From contig NC_091108.1 of NCBI RefSeq assembly GCF_024713975.1, forward strand, positions 6,191,001 to 6,255,000: a DNA stretch of 64,000 bases. The letters run 5' to 3'. Under the pieces are notes generated by a model, which worked only from the letters and a program-made list of their open reading frames with translations, ran no database searches and was not told the origin of the DNA. The translations under genes were made by a program, and so were the position numbers. This stretch comes from Paralichthys olivaceus (Eukaryota > Chordata > Actinopteri > Pleuronectiformes > Paralichthyidae). Positions 36,172 through 53,316 of the stretch are shown piece by piece; the first letter of the stretch is position 1, and each line of letters starts with the position of its first letter.

Positions 36172-36442
36172 AGAGGTTCACCGTGTATGATTTAGTTGAA
36201 AGGGATCAATTGGCAGAAACTGAGTATAAAATAATAATACTTCATATTTACATCAGGAGTGGGTCCTCTCTGCGGAGGATGCCATGTTTTTTACAGTAGT
36301 CCAAACACCTTTTGAGTTTTTATGATGACTGAAGGCTACCTCAGGTTTGGTTTCATGGGGGAGGGTGAGGTGAGGGGTATTAGCTACAACATGTGACTTC
36401 ACCACTAGATGTCACTAAATTCTTCACACTGTACCTTTAAGT
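36172..36442 (+). repeat. Teleost nonautonomous repeat copy
   Basis: 'Agaggttcaccgtgtatgat', then 'aagggatcaattggcagaaa', 'catcaggagtgggtcctctc', 'gaggatgccatgttttttac' and the 3' end 'ccactagatgtcactaaatt' follow the order of an element of about 400 bp that I recognise as widespread in fish genomes. The copy is internally shortened. It lies between apod3 and cops9. Confidence 0.75.
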
Positions 36443-36625
36443 ACAAAATCTTTTGTGTGTATTGGTGTATCCCAGGTAATTCTGAATAATCTCGAGATTG
36501 TTTTCCAGATTATTGTTCTCTATTGTTAAAAAAACTTTATTTGTATAGTACACATCAAAACAAGGTTACACAACGCTTCACATAATACAACATAGGATCA
36601 AAATAAATATAATATATCGACCCAG

Positions 36626-40750
<4,125 letters not shown>

Positions 40751-41312
40751 CAGATTAACGCATGTCCTCAGAGTAATGATATTCACGCTCAAGCCTCACA
40801 CCACTTTTTTATGTGGAAAGCAAACCAGCCATTTACTGTCTAATGACATACAATTTCCCTTCATAGTTTTCCTAGTTTCAGGCTTTTAAAAACATCCTTA
40901 TAGAGTCGTCACCATCTCCAGATGTTGCGAAATTCTTAAGATCCCAAGGATTCCTTCATATATGGAATGTTAAAATTATGAGCTTGTATCGTGCTCGTGT
41001 CTTCGACTTCTACACTGGATTGCAGGTTTCAGTGTGCTGGAGAACACCTGTTAGGAACATAATTATACATGTGATGGGCAGAGGCTCCATATGCTGTCGC
41101 TCTTAAACATGCTGCAGATGGTATATGATAAGTGATGGTCTGGTAAAATCGTTTAAATTATTTGTGTGACAGTGTGTGATAGTCACATTCATTGTGTGCA
41201 TTTGGTTTTTGGAACAGTGTCTTCTGTTGCATCATAAATTTGTACATATGTGTACAGTCGTTATGCAACCACACTTCTGTGTTTGTGATGGAAGTGACTC
41301 TGGTTGAAGCTC

Positions 41313-41318
41313 AATAAA
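41313..41318 (+). terminator. cops9 polyadenylation signal
   Basis: AATAAA lies in 'agctcaataaacagaacttt', giving a 3'UTR of about 570 nt. Confidence 0.75.
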
Positions 41319-41344
41319 CAGAACTTTGGATTAATGAAGTGAAT

Positions 41345-43512
41345 GTTTGGATTTTCTTTATACACTTAAGCGTCTCAAGTCAAAGGTATTGTATTAATGG
41401 AGTGTGGATTCTCAAAGATGCTTTTCCTCTATATGCAATTAATATGTATTTATATGCAAGTGTTTTTATTTTTATATTGAATGCTTAGAAATGAAAATTT
41501 AACAAACTTAAGTCAGGGTAAAAGAGTAGATAATACGATCTACTAACTCAAGTATTTATATCAAGCTCATTATGATTCAAATGTTTTCTGAACACCATGA
41601 TGTAATCCATCACTGAGCTGATCATGAGGGTTAATTATCAAAGTATTGAATTGTTCAATCAGAGCCAAGTCTCCTAACTTCCTCACGTCTTATAGTTTCT
41701 TCCAGGAATATGAAGGGAAGATTGAGGCCAACAAAGCATCGTGCATCCAATATATAAAAGGGGGTTTCAAACAAACCAATACCTTATAGCCTATTTGAGA
41801 AAGCAATAAAATGTTTTGTGCACTGTTGTGGTCCGCAGCTGTCAGTCTAAAGGTAAACAGGAGATTACACTGTCTGAAAAAAGCTTTTACTTTACAGCAT
41901 ATAGTATTTTTCCTTCTCGGTTCATCACTAAAGTAGATTTGATCAAATCTGACACCTAAGTGTTTACTGTATATTGAGAGACTCCCTCAACATCAGCACC
42001 AATGAGAGTGCTGATGTGAAGGTCAGTAATATCTCCAGCTTTGGGTAAGAACATGTTGGGCTTTTATTACTGTTCAGCACCAGCGGAGACTGACAAGAGG
42101 CTTTGAAGAGCCCAAAATGCAAAGTGTAGGTTTTTACAAGCTTCTACAGATTCAGCAAAACAAACCTGCACTGTCAGCACATTTTCAACAGACATGTACA
42201 AAACAATGGTATTAATTACATTACAAAGTCTTGATAGTTCTTTAACCAGCAGTTCACACAAAGTCATGATTCACACTCTTCAGAGAAGCTTTAATAATCT
42301 GTAAAGAAAGCGAAATCATTCTTAAATCAGAGTGAAATCCCAACTCTGAAATGTTTTAGGTAGATTATTTAGGCTGTTCTCTGTCCTTAACTCTGGGCTA
42401 GAAACCAAAGAGCCCAGAGACTTTGGAACGTCTCGACCGAGGAGATCAGGCGCGCTGAATCGCTCACCCATTTGTTCAATGCTGCTTTTAATTCTTGATT
42501 CTGATACTTTGGTTTTATTTAATTAATGGTGGATATGATGATTCATTTGACTTTTGTCAGGGTGTTTTTTCATTTCAGAAAGAATCTGAGGAGCAATTGA
42601 TGCTTAATGAATCATAACTATAGAAACTGGATATATTTTAGTTTTGAGCTTAATAGAGACAAAACAGGAATCAAAAGAAGTTTATATGTATAGCTGAAGC
42701 TGTAAAGCAACAGCGCCCTCCACAGTCACACATGGGGATTATTTCGACTTCGTGTTCAAGCATTAAGTTGTTTATACAGGAAAAAAATCAAAGCTTATCA
42801 AATGGTGGATCGACCTCATGATCACCGGCTTTCTGAGCCAGAATAACTGCTACTTTAACAAATCCACCGAACTCAAATCATATTTCAAAAGTAATCTGCT
42901 TGAAAATTGGAAATAAACGCTGGTTTTTAATGAGCTCGACGTCTTTTGAACTGATCCACGGTTCGGCATGACTCTTGAACTTGCCGGGCCTGGTTCATTT
43001 GAGACCTTAAGTGAGTTCCACACTTCTCACAGATCGTATCCACTCAGTGAAGTTACAAGAACAGTCTTTCAGGGTGAGGAGTGAGAACGAAAAAGGAAAC
43101 ATTCTCTCTATTCCAACTCAGTGAACCATCAAACTAATATTGAAGCTGCTATTTTAAGTCAGAAAAATGGCATAGTGCTGCTGTGATTCACAGTCAAAGT
43201 ACTGCTACAGTTTCTACCTCTGTATGAGAGAATATTTTAATTAAGGTCAACTCATAAAAAAACTAGACCTTGATACTAGATAATAGAATCAAAATGAATT
43301 CAAGAGTTGTAATAGTTACCTAGAAGTTATGGGTAAATGGTCGAAACATCCAGTAGTGGCAGAAAAACAAACGTCACAAAACAATTCTGAGAATTTCTGA
43401 CTCAATCATGTAAAATTTGTAATATTTGGAAATAATATCCAGTTTAAAATGACTGGAAAATAAAATATGCGGAACATCGTGGTTTGTGGATTATAGGGTT
43501 CATCCGACAGAG

Positions 43513-43570
<58 letters not shown>

Positions 43571-44470
43571 ATGCTGTGGGCTCTACAGGCTACGTGGCAC
43601 AATCTGCCTGCACCAAACAAACAGTGGTGTTGGCATGCTGCTCCTCATGGCTTCTCCAGCAGCAGCAGTTTGCTTCATTAGTGTCCCGCTGTATGTGGCC
43701 TTGTGCTTCTAATGACTCCAGCTTCCATGTTCAATAAAAAAACCTGGACGTGCAAGAGGCTTTTTTAAAGAAAGGAGAATGGGAAAGAAGAGATGGTTTA
43801 AATAAAGTTACATGATGTTTTAAGAAACAGTGAGTAACGGTCATCAGACATTACAGCTGACACCATGTTGGTGAATGTTATCAAGGCCGGTGCAACCGCT
43901 GCTCAGATGCTGCATCACTGCGTCAATGAAGTGACTCACACTCCTGTAATCCTGGACAATATCACTCACACATGTGTCAACACAGCTGATATGTTTTATT
44001 CATGCAGTCTGTTTCCATGCAAACCTATGGAGACGATACACCACAAGAAAACAATTAAAGACATCATTACATTTCTTTCTGTTTCAGGAAGTTTACTTTG
44101 TGTTTATGCACTTTTTTTTTTTCTTGTGCATCATCAGTTAACTACCATGAATACCACGACTACCTCTTGCTCACCTGTTTCCACTGCATCTTTTATCAGA
44201 GCCACCTCTGCCATAGTCACAGGCACTTCTTCATAAATCTGTGCCCCAGAGACAGAGGCCTCCTGTTGTGTGGATTTAACAGCTCAGTTTTCACACCCAC
44301 TGAGCAATTTATGCAAATCTTGAGATTGATAAATCAACTAGAGGCTTAGATAAAGTGTCACCTCACACAATGACCCCAAATTCCAAACCTGTGAGGAAAG
44401 AAGCCCGGCACTAAATGGCACCTTGTTAATGTTTCTCTGCTGAGAGCAGTCGTGCTGCTCACCTCTCCTA
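41345..44470. other. cops9-actinodin intergenic region
   Basis: About 3.1 kb with a (GT)n array at 43513-43569 and no recognisable exon. A 123-codon open frame at 43865-44236 has no homology that I can see and no splice or promoter context. Confidence 0.5.
43513..43569. repeat. (GT)n microsatellite
   Basis: About 28 uninterrupted GT units. All three frames are open through it as Cys-Val repeats, an artefact. Confidence 0.97.
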
Positions 44471-44484
44471 ATTACAGGACTCCC

Positions 44485-44594
44485 ATTGGTTGAACGGACG
44501 GCAGCTCAGGGGCCAATCCCTGAGCGCCTAACAGCCCGTTGGAGCAGTATGACATGCCTTTTTGTTTTTAATGATCAAGGGGGCTCCTTAAAAA
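44485..44594 (+). promoter_or_regulatory. Candidate actinodin promoter
   Basis: Two CCAAT boxes, one inverted (ATTGG, 44485-44489) and one direct (CCAAT, 44513-44517), precede an AT-rich TATA-like CTTAAAAAT at 44586-44594. The probable 5'UTR exon ends at a GTAAGG donor (44754|44755). The start site was not observed directly. Confidence 0.5.
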
Positions 44595-44619
44595 TGTTTC
44601 CCTGCCCGTGTGTCCTTTA

Positions 44620-44754
44620 CAGGGGAGCAGAGAGGTGGACGGTTTAGACAGCTGAGAGCTCAGTGCAGGAAGACCCCCCCTCAAGAGGCTTGATCCAGAG
44701 AGCGGCTGGATCCAGAGGTGATCTCAGGAGGCCACATCTTCAGCACCTTTGCAG
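44620..44754 (+). other. Probable 5' noncoding exon of actinodin
   Basis: GC-rich sequence ends at a good donor (CAG|GTAAGG at 44754|44755) and pairs with the acceptor at 45195-45196, 19 nt before the ATG. The 5' end is a guess from the TATA-like motif. Confidence 0.5.
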
Positions 44755-45215
44755 GTAAGGACAGATGTGTGTGTTTTTTAAAGCCACAGCAACTTTCTGC
44801 AACTTATTTTTGATGAAAAGTGGGAAACTGCTCAGATTTATAGACCTGAGTGAAAATATAGAAGATAATCTCCGTCCATGCACAGAGACGTACAGTTCAA
44901 TCTTTTGATTGTTTAGTCCATTTGTTCTCTATCTGATATCCAGAACTGAAGTGTCCCTAATCTCTGAAAAGCTCCATTACAGCATGTCCCCAATCCTCTT
45001 CATTGTCTTGGCAGCAGCCAATAAAATAAAAGATGTCTCTTTGGTCCAAATGAATTGTCTTTTCATGGATTTCTAAATCCATCTGAAGAACTCACACAAA
45101 AACCAATTAATTCAAGTCAAGTGCATTATGATATTACAGCAAATGCAGTTCTGTTACATCACTGGAAATGATATATCTCTGTATTTCTTTTCCCAGGAAG
45201 AACATAAAACATAAA

Positions 45216-48200
45216 ATGGCTCGTGTTGGACGACCATCGTTTTCCCTGATCCACACAGGACTGCTGTTAGCGATTGTTCTACTACCAGGTGAGACTCAAA
45301 ACGTATCTGTGACTTTATCTGATCTTCGCCACAACAATAAATCCTCGTCCCAGTTTAAGTTGCGAAGTGTTTGCTGGATGTGGGAACTATTTGGTTTGTA
45401 TGCAATATTGTGAGGTCTCGATCTTACTAAGTAAAGTACCTTGAGATAAAGTTGTGATTTGGTGCTCTGCAAATAAAATTGAATTGAGCTAAATATATTT
45501 GGACGACAGGTGAAATGGAAGCTAATTTAGTTTCTTGTAGTTTACCTGAATAGTTCCAAACTACTTAACATTCTATTTTTCCATGATAATTCAGGGGAAT
45601 ATGTGCAGTTTACTCTTATCTGACAGAATTAAAAAGTGGTCACGGTATTTCATCTATAACGCACATGATCATTCACAGATAATGTAGCTACGTTAACTTC
45701 ACCAAGTACAACTGCAAAATGCTCCGTTAACGTTAATGAATTAGTAGCATCATAGTGATTAAATATATATCACAGACACACAGACGCTGTTTGTCAGCAT
45801 AACATACTTTTATTTTTGATACTTGAAGTACATTTTCTTGGTAGTACTTCTAGGATTTTAACTACAGGCCTTGCTTGTAATTTCCACATCACTGTATTAC
45901 CACTCTTACATAAAACTCCTGAACGAGGGATGGGGATGTATATTTATATATAAGAGGAAATAGATTTAATGACCTAATCATTTCTTAAATCCTTATAGTA
46001 GTCCATAAAAGTCTGAAGCCCACATGTGCAATAAGGGATGCTCACAGACATGTCCTCGCATCTTCGATGTTTCCAGTGTATTGCTAATTGGCTTATGTGA
46101 GGGCCCACTCTTTGTAGTTTTACTGGTTCACTTTAAGGGGGCCCCCATTAGTTGCATAAACTTCACTGCTCTGGTTTTCAAAGCCTAAATAAAAGTGTAT
46201 GAGGTTGCCGGGGGGTGGAGGGGTTGTGGGTTGGGGGTGTTTAATCTGCAGGGTGCAGCATGAACCCGGGCGCCAGAGCCCCGGCACCTGCCGTGTTTCA
46301 CCCAGGGGCTTATTAGCAGCTCAGCATTTTCCCTGTTGTTAGGGAAAGCACAACATCTGGATCTAGTCTAATAATTCCCCTGCTGTTGCTAATGTGGCTG
46401 CTGCCTGTGTTTTACAGAGTTTCTGGGGGCGCTACCTGTGGAGCAGCACAAGGAGGAGGAAGGTGAGGACGACTGATGTGGCATTTTGAACATTTAAAAA
46501 GAAGAATCTACAGTTAATCTGCACTGAATCCGCACAACATTCTTTTCATTTTTAAAGGTGGTGATCACAATAACACACCCTCACAATCGGGTAAAACACA
46601 ATATGGATCAGTTGACAGAAAATGAACTGACAATCAAATAAAAAACTTAATTCCGGTCCCTCAAATGGAAAGATTCTGTACTTCAACTTAATTTATAGAA
46701 ATTAAATGAAAAATTCAAGAATGAAAAATTTTAAAAGGTTCATCTTTGATCACGATGGGCAATATTACCATTTACTTTATACTGATATTTAATCAATCAA
46801 ATATAACAGATTAATGGAATGGAAACGTATTCAGCATATTAAGTAATAATGGAAGAAGTTGAAGTAGTTATTAGTTGTTCAGCATCTAAAATGGTTTTCC
46901 AGTCAATAATCCCATCGAAAACCTCCGTGAGAGTCTCAAAGAAGAGTCAGCTCTTGAGATTCCTGAGGCCATGGTGTGTGATGTTGTTGTATTGAGCTGA
47001 GTTTTATGAATTTACAAGTCGATCTGGGGAGATAAACTAACAGGAGCATGAAACAACACGATGTACACTCCATCGTTTTGAATCAAATACCAAAGAACGT
47101 CTTACTCATCTCATCCACAAATACTAAAACCATAAACAGACCAGAATAAAAACTGTCAGAAATCCTTTTTAATCACTCTGTTTGCTCTGTTGTGGCTTCA
47201 TGGTAAATATGAAGCTGTAGCCTGCTGCTAGTTGTTTTAGCAATACTCAAAGAAGCATGAGGTTACAGCATAACCTCCCATACAATGACACATTTCTTCA
47301 CCCTGTTTTTGGTACAAAATACATATAACATGTTTATTAATGAGCTGTGGACAGAGCCAGGTCAGCTAAAAAAGATCCAACTTAAAAAAATAACCTTTTC
47401 ACTTAATAACATCATAAACTTGAACTAATTCTTGGATGTTGCAACGCATTGAAATGTAGACGATTTTCACAATTAGTTTACTGAGACAAACTTTATCAAA
47501 TAAAGACACGAGGTCCAAACAATATTTAATTTACATCTAATTCCATTTACAACATAATTATGACTCTCTTGAATGCATTGAATGACTAGTGAACTAAAAT
47601 CCCTGAGGACTTGTAGCCCACATGACTTCCTAACATTTTCTCTGCTCACTGGCATTGTCACCACCTAATCTCTTCGTTCCGTCCCGTCAGTGGCTGCAGT
47701 GTCTGTTGATGTGAAAGCTGAGGCCATGGCCACCCTGAAGAATCTCGTCCGGAACAGAAGGAACGTCCCCGTCATGGCTGTGCCTCAGTTCAAACGCTTG
47801 CCCGATTTCTGGGGATGGTACAAGTACTTCGTTGACAGCCACAACCAGGAGGGAGTGAGTGGAGCTTCGATGAAATAATTAAATAAACACAGAGCGTCTG
47901 TATTCGCTGAGGTTTCTAAATCAGAGCAGTAATTCTTTATTGCTCAGACCATGATTTTATAATTACAATTACCCTCTTAAAATGCTAATGTAGGTTTTGA
48001 TGCAGCTCATGTTCCAGCATGTATTCTCAGTGCCAGGGAGAGCTCTGTGGTTTGAGTAACAAGATAGTGAGTTTAAAAACTACATGCATTTCTCCACAGA
48101 GGGTTTCTCTGAAGGAGCTTTGAATTCTTTTATTTTTAGCTTCTCTCTCTGCTCTGTAGCATCTGAATCATCTGAGATCAGGAGGATTTATTTATTTTAT

Positions 48201-49731
48201 CTTGTCTTCCTCCTGCTCTTCAGGTTGAAGATCTGGACCGTCTCTACATGGCCTACCTGCAGAACAAGCACAGGTCAGAGGAGGGGCCCACCTTCAACCA
48301 CTACCTCAAGCACCTCAGTGAAATCTACAAGACCTGTGCTGATTCTGATGACCCAGAGTGCATTGCAGAGTCCACCAGCAAGCCAAAGGCTGCAGTGGTG
48401 ATGCCCTCCTCCATCAAGTCTGCCGCGGTCAGGATGTGCAACCCCTACATCGACCCCTACTGCCTCTTTCCCCTCGTTGCCAAAGGAGGGGCCCCAGAGC
48501 CTGAGCCAGCTCCAGTTAAAATGCCCGCTCCCATCCTCACCCCCATGCTGCCCATGCCCATGAAGAGCCACACCGGCTTCTACCACTACGCCCCTGTCCT
48601 GGAGCCGTTCCTGAGCGCAGAGCAGAAGAACGAGCTGCTGAGGATCTGCAACTCAGAGGATGTTGAGTGTCTGCAGTACCACCTGAGGGCAGCTTATGGC
48701 TACCGCCCAGCTCCTGGCCCTGCCCCATCCTACGCTGCACTCAGATGTGACCCCAAGGATCCCTACTGCATGCCCCTCCTGGTCCAGAAGTCCCCATCAG
48801 GCTTCTACCACCGGCTCTACCCCAGCTGCGACCCAGCCGTCGACCCTCTGTGTGTGACGAACGTCGCTGCTCCGGCTCCCCTTGCTGAGGAGGCTCCTAA
48901 AGAGCAACATTGCAACCCTCTGTTTGACGGTGGCTGCAACCCCCTGACTGCCACCAAGTTGTCAGGCCTCACCAAGCCCGTCCTGGAGTACGCCCCCAAG
49001 AATGCGCCCGAACCTCCTGCTGCCCCTCTGTCCTGCGACCCTCGCTATGATCCATACTGCATACTGGCAGCCGCCGCTGCTCTGCGCAATCCTCTCCCAC
49101 AGGTCCCCGAGCACCAGGTCTGAATTTGAAGTCCTGCTAATAGGACTGATTAGTTAAATGTTTCGACTTAGTGTAATCTCGCTTGTTGAATAATAATTCT
49201 TCCTTTTCTCTGTTGGTTTATTAAATGATGTATTAAAATAAAATTGGTGTTTCATAATGCTTTCACTTCCTATCTTTGATCTACTTTTTCATCTGTTTTA
49301 AACCAAAAACACAAATCAATTGATTGATCAACCAGGTTCGCTACAAGCTCGGCGTCCGTGGCAAGACCAAGGAGGGCCATGACTGCTATGTGCACTATGA
49401 CAAAGACTGCACCCCGCTGAAGTATGGCTCTGAGGCCAAGGCTGACATCAAGGCTCCAGCCAAGCCCCTCTGCCATCCATTCGACCCCACCTGCGGAAAG
49501 TTTGCTTCACCGTCCGGCATTGCGGCACCGAAGCCCGGTCAGGACGGCATAATCCTGCCTGACCCTGACTGCGATCCCGAGGTCGACTACAACTGCCGCC
49601 TGCGCCGCGCCGGGCCTGCTGCTGCTGACGAGCCCGCTGCCGATCAGCCCGCCGAGGAGACCCCAGTCCCACAGTCTGCAGTCCCACGCTTTGAAGACTT
49701 CCTCAAGAGCGTCATGAACCAGCAGAAGTAG
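45216..49731 (+). CDS. Actinodin (and1/and2 type), fin-fold actinotrichia protein
   Basis: Actinodins are secreted structural proteins of actinotrichia, the collagen-like fibrils of fish fin folds; tetrapods lack them. Coding exons are 45216-45288, 46418-46462, 47691-47854, 48224-49117 and 49336-49731, totalling 1572 nt (523 residues). A hydrophobic signal peptide (LLLAIVLLPEFLGA) ends near residue 29. RNRR at 60-63 fits a furin site. FKRLPDFWGWYKYFVDSHNQ is a conserved N-terminal segment. The rest is Pro/Ala-rich with ten double-cysteine units of the type CNPYIDPYC, CDPKDPYC and CDPRYDPYC. These cover all 20 cysteines (132/140, 166/174, 236/243, 269/276, 296/304, 324/332, 365/373, 409/417, 438/445, 471/479). 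KSxxGFYH occurs twice (208, 283). The donor after exon 4 of the coding series is GTCTGA, atypical. I cannot separate and1 from and2 without alignment. Confidence 0.92.
45428..45488 (+). repeat. Short interspersed repeat tail
   Basis: 'Ttgagataaagttgtgattt' followed by 'ggtgctctgcaaataaaatt' and 'gaattgag' resembles the 3' end of a common fish repeat. It lies in the first coding intron of actinodin. Confidence 0.6.
47195..47370. repeat. Rearranged degraded repeat in an actinodin intron
   Basis: 'Ggtaaatatgaagctgtagc' and, in opposite sense, 'gagctgtggacagagccagg' resemble parts of the repeat family at 53317-53565. The pieces are diverged and their order suggests rearrangement. Confidence 0.3.
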
Positions 49732-50176
49732 ATCTCAGATGTAACAACTGAATCAACAGCTTCTGATACATAATGACGGAAAATGGTGCAAACTCCATTG
49801 TGCCCAAGTTCGCTGGACTTCATCGACCAAAACCTTCTCACTTCATCAGCTTATAACAAACCTTATCAAATCACTCAGAAAATAGTTCAGCTTTCACACA
49901 GTGAATCTGATTTTCCATCACAATCTGAAGGTTTCACAGAGCATTACGTGAAACTTGTGGATTAAACACTTCATGTATTTATGTTTGTAGAAAAGAGTCG
50001 TATGTATAGATGTGTGATAGAGTAGGTGTAGTTTGATCATGTGTCTGAGGGCAAGAATTTCTCTCTGTTGTACATTCTCTGTTTCCATTTGATCATCCTG
50101 AGTGTATTTAATGTTGTTTTCCACAGTTTTCTGTAATCTTACAACGCTTCATCGGTTTAGTTTTTATGAAGTTCTC

Positions 50177-50182
50177 AATAAA
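50177..50182 (+). terminator. actinodin polyadenylation signal
   Basis: AATAAA lies in 'gttctcaataaaacaagatt', 446 nt after the stop, followed by an A-run. Confidence 0.75.
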
Positions 50183-50454
50183 ACAAGATTAAAAAAAAAA
50201 AAGATTTGTGGAATCTTTCATAATGTCAACACTGAGGCCACAGACACATCTGCTCAACTGCTAAAGATAGCCCGCATGTACTGACAGTATTTCAGCACAT
50301 CAATCCCCAGTTTGCACCAGTGTGAGCTCCACCATGATGTAAATATGTTTTTGTTGCTGTATCTGCAAGTTTCACATTTATATATAATCATCAGAAATAT
50401 GCATTTTGCATGATTTTACACCACATAGCAAAACCCCTAATGATATAGACTGGC

Positions 50455-50650
50455 ACTCAGTAGAGTTTGCACCTCTGGCAAGGCCGAACTGTCCTAACAC
50501 AAGTGAAAAAAAGTGAAGCTTAACCCTGATCCACTCCAAAATGTTGTCCCCATACCTCCAGCAAGATTGGTGCTAATTGGTTAAATGTTTATTTTATAAT
50601 CCTGCTGACAAATAAACTAATGAACTGACACATCACCTTCTTGCTGGAAG
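50455..50650 (-). repeat. Degraded interspersed repeat, reverse orientation
   Basis: 'Cctctggcaaggccgaactg', 'cctccagcaagattggtgct' and 'tcctgctgacaaataaacta' look like the reverse complement of the repeat family that is in direct orientation at 51915-52222. Confidence 0.5.
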
Positions 50651-51914
50651 TAATCTGATGTCCATCAATTTAAGTTTTTTAGGTTAAACTGATACATCGA
50701 ATAGTTTTTCTTAAGATTGGTATTCATATATTTAAGGGTTATTTCATTTTCTAACCACACAGACAAATTGATTTCATTTGCTGATGTTTTGCTGCCACTT
50801 TGTACAATGAAACTCTGTCATCTTCGCAGAAACAGTTTCGGTTTTCCACATTTATCAAGTTTATTGGTAACAAGAAGAAACATGTAGTCATCACTCACTC
50901 AAACAATATCAAATTTTGTCCCAAAACAAAATCTATAAAATGATCACATGCTTGTTTTTGTCATTTGTCTAAAAACGTATCCCTGAAACCAAAAGTCTGT
51001 CCATTTTTTTTCGGTGTTGTTGCACTGGTATTTGTCTCCATAAAAGAGTGACTATATAAACTAATGGTATGCACGCTGTGAATAAGTGCATTTCAAGTCT
51101 GTGCTGAGAGTGAATGAGCAGCAGCTTGGTTGATGAGGGAAGTATTTCCACTCTGCAGACGTCTTTATTTAAGAATTACTGAATGTCAAACTGTGCTATT
51201 TTCTCCTCCACAGCTGAACAGTCATATTTTAGAGAGGAGCTGCAGCTGTGGACTACAAAGACTGCTGGTCTGCACTTCACTTTTCAGCAGCTCCCGCACA
51301 CAGTAGCCTACAGGAGACAAATCCAGCTGCTGCTGCCGCTGCTACTGACAGTTTTAAAGGCAGGCCCAGTAATGGCTTCCTGAACACAACCCACACTGGA
51401 GAAAAGCCTGGTGGAAGTATGTTCCTAATTGTAGCTGTTGTCCTGTAAAGTTTAGACTTGTGCTTCATTCTCCAGCAGAACCGGAATTAAAACTGCCTGA
51501 AGCAAGGCAGGATTGTCAACTGTGCCTCAGAACATTTAACGGTAAATTTAATGTAAAGAATGTAGCACAGGAGGCTTTTATCACTTCACAGTGCAAGTCC
51601 TTGAATTTATGACCCCATCTCAGGCTTATTTTTTATAAAAATCTTAACTTTTAGGGCATGTTTTAAAATTCACCTGACTTATTGAGGCACTAAGTTAAGA
51701 TTCACTTGCAGTCCTCCCATGTTGTGTGTTGTGTTGTGCTTCATGTCCAAGGTTTTCATTGTTGAGATGTTGGTGCAGTGTAAATGCAAACAGTGTTTTC
51801 TTTTGTAAAACCTGATGTTTCATATGTGCTGATGAGTTGTCAGTGTTACAATTGAGCATATATCATTATTTATTTATATGTAAAAACATATACTAATATC
51901 TGTATCTATTATTT

Positions 51915-52222
51915 TTACCTCGGTTATGTTTCCACCCCCGTCCATTTTTCTGGCTTTTCTACAAAACTTGGTGGAAGAATGCAGTATGAAGAGAAAGAAC
52001 CTTAAAATGCATGTGTGGATCAGGACACATCAGTAAGTTTATTTCACATTCTTTAGCAATTTTTAACAGAGCACTTTTTTTTGGACATTTTCATTGATTT
52101 CTGGGGGAATAATCCATGGGTCTTGAAAAAAACCATCAGGCATATTTGAGGGGGTTGATGCGCAATTCAGTGCAGCATTTTTGAATTTAACTGGAACGCT
52201 GGGCCTTGGTGGAGGTATTCTT
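51915..52222 (+). repeat. Degraded interspersed repeat, direct orientation
   Basis: 'Acctcggttatgtttccacc', 'aaaacttggtggaagaatgc', 'cattgatttctgggggaata' and the end 'gggccttggtggaggtattc' follow the order of a familiar fish repeat. A reverse-oriented relative lies 1.3 kb upstream. Confidence 0.6.
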
Positions 52223-53316
52223 TTGTTTGCAAAGTCCTTTAATCTACGTTAGTTCCTTCACTCATGCCTGAATGAATTCATTTCTTGAAAATGTCTTTAA
52301 CCAAGTAAAGCTGCAGTGGTGATATGATGAAGCGAATCATTGCAGAGCTGATTTCACTTCATTTTGGAGCTCGATGCTTCATATTGACGTGCGGCTTCCA
52401 GCAGGTGGTGCTGGGAAATTATAAGGCTGTCAGTGGTTAGTGCAGGTCTGCCATCTGTACACACCTGCTGTCACAAGTGTCGGATTAAATGAATCTCTGT
52501 CCCCATCGCAGCCTGATTGTTGTGGCTGTTTTAATAAATGTCAGAGACAGATGCTGGAGGAGTCGATTCAAGACGAAACATTTCAGCTTTTAAAACACAA
52601 GACTTTCACAGTGAATCAACATGTCTCTGTCTTGATTAAGTAATCATACACTGTTAGATTAGCTCCACACTTATATACACAAAAACCTTTTCATCTACTC
52701 ATGATGAAAGTTTGATATCTTCAGGTGAGATGCAGAAAAGTGTTGTTGTTCCAAATTGAATTTCATCACAGGTCGTGTCGAGGGAGCAGAGATCAAATAG
52801 TGTGAGGAGGAGGAGAAAATGTTTGCAATCAATTTCACGCCTCTCTGCAGAATAATTGCTGTGTATTTTAAACATTATGATATTAAGATAAGCGCCTTTC
52901 AGCCTGCCACACTGCAACGCCTTCAGTCTGCTGCTTTATCACGGCCGCCTGTTTCCTGTTAATTACTAAATAACTGATGAATTCATCTCCCATGGAACAA
53001 ATAAACCCTTTTTCTCTCCTGCGTCTCACTGACAGACTCACAAAGCCGGGAATGGATGGATGGAGCGACTCATATTTCAATCTTAGAAAAAAACGAGGAT
53101 GCAGGGTCAATTGAAAAGAAAAGAAAAAGAGACAGAAAACTAAGACCAATGCACATGAATCCACAAATATTAGCAATACACAAAAATACCAAGAGGCCAA
53201 GTAAGGTCTTATATGTGTGCTCAACAAGTTAAGTCTAATCAGATCCACAGTTAACTTTCACAACATGTGGATTGTAAATTGAGAGAACATCAGTGGAGTC
53301 ACACATCAGTTATACA

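Noticed and set aside
43484-43737. Cys-Val repeat frames
   Set aside because: They come from the (GT)n microsatellite; all frames are open through it.
43865-44236. 123-codon frame upstream of actinodin
   Set aside because: No homology or domain, low-complexity Thr/Ser end, and no supporting splice or promoter structure.
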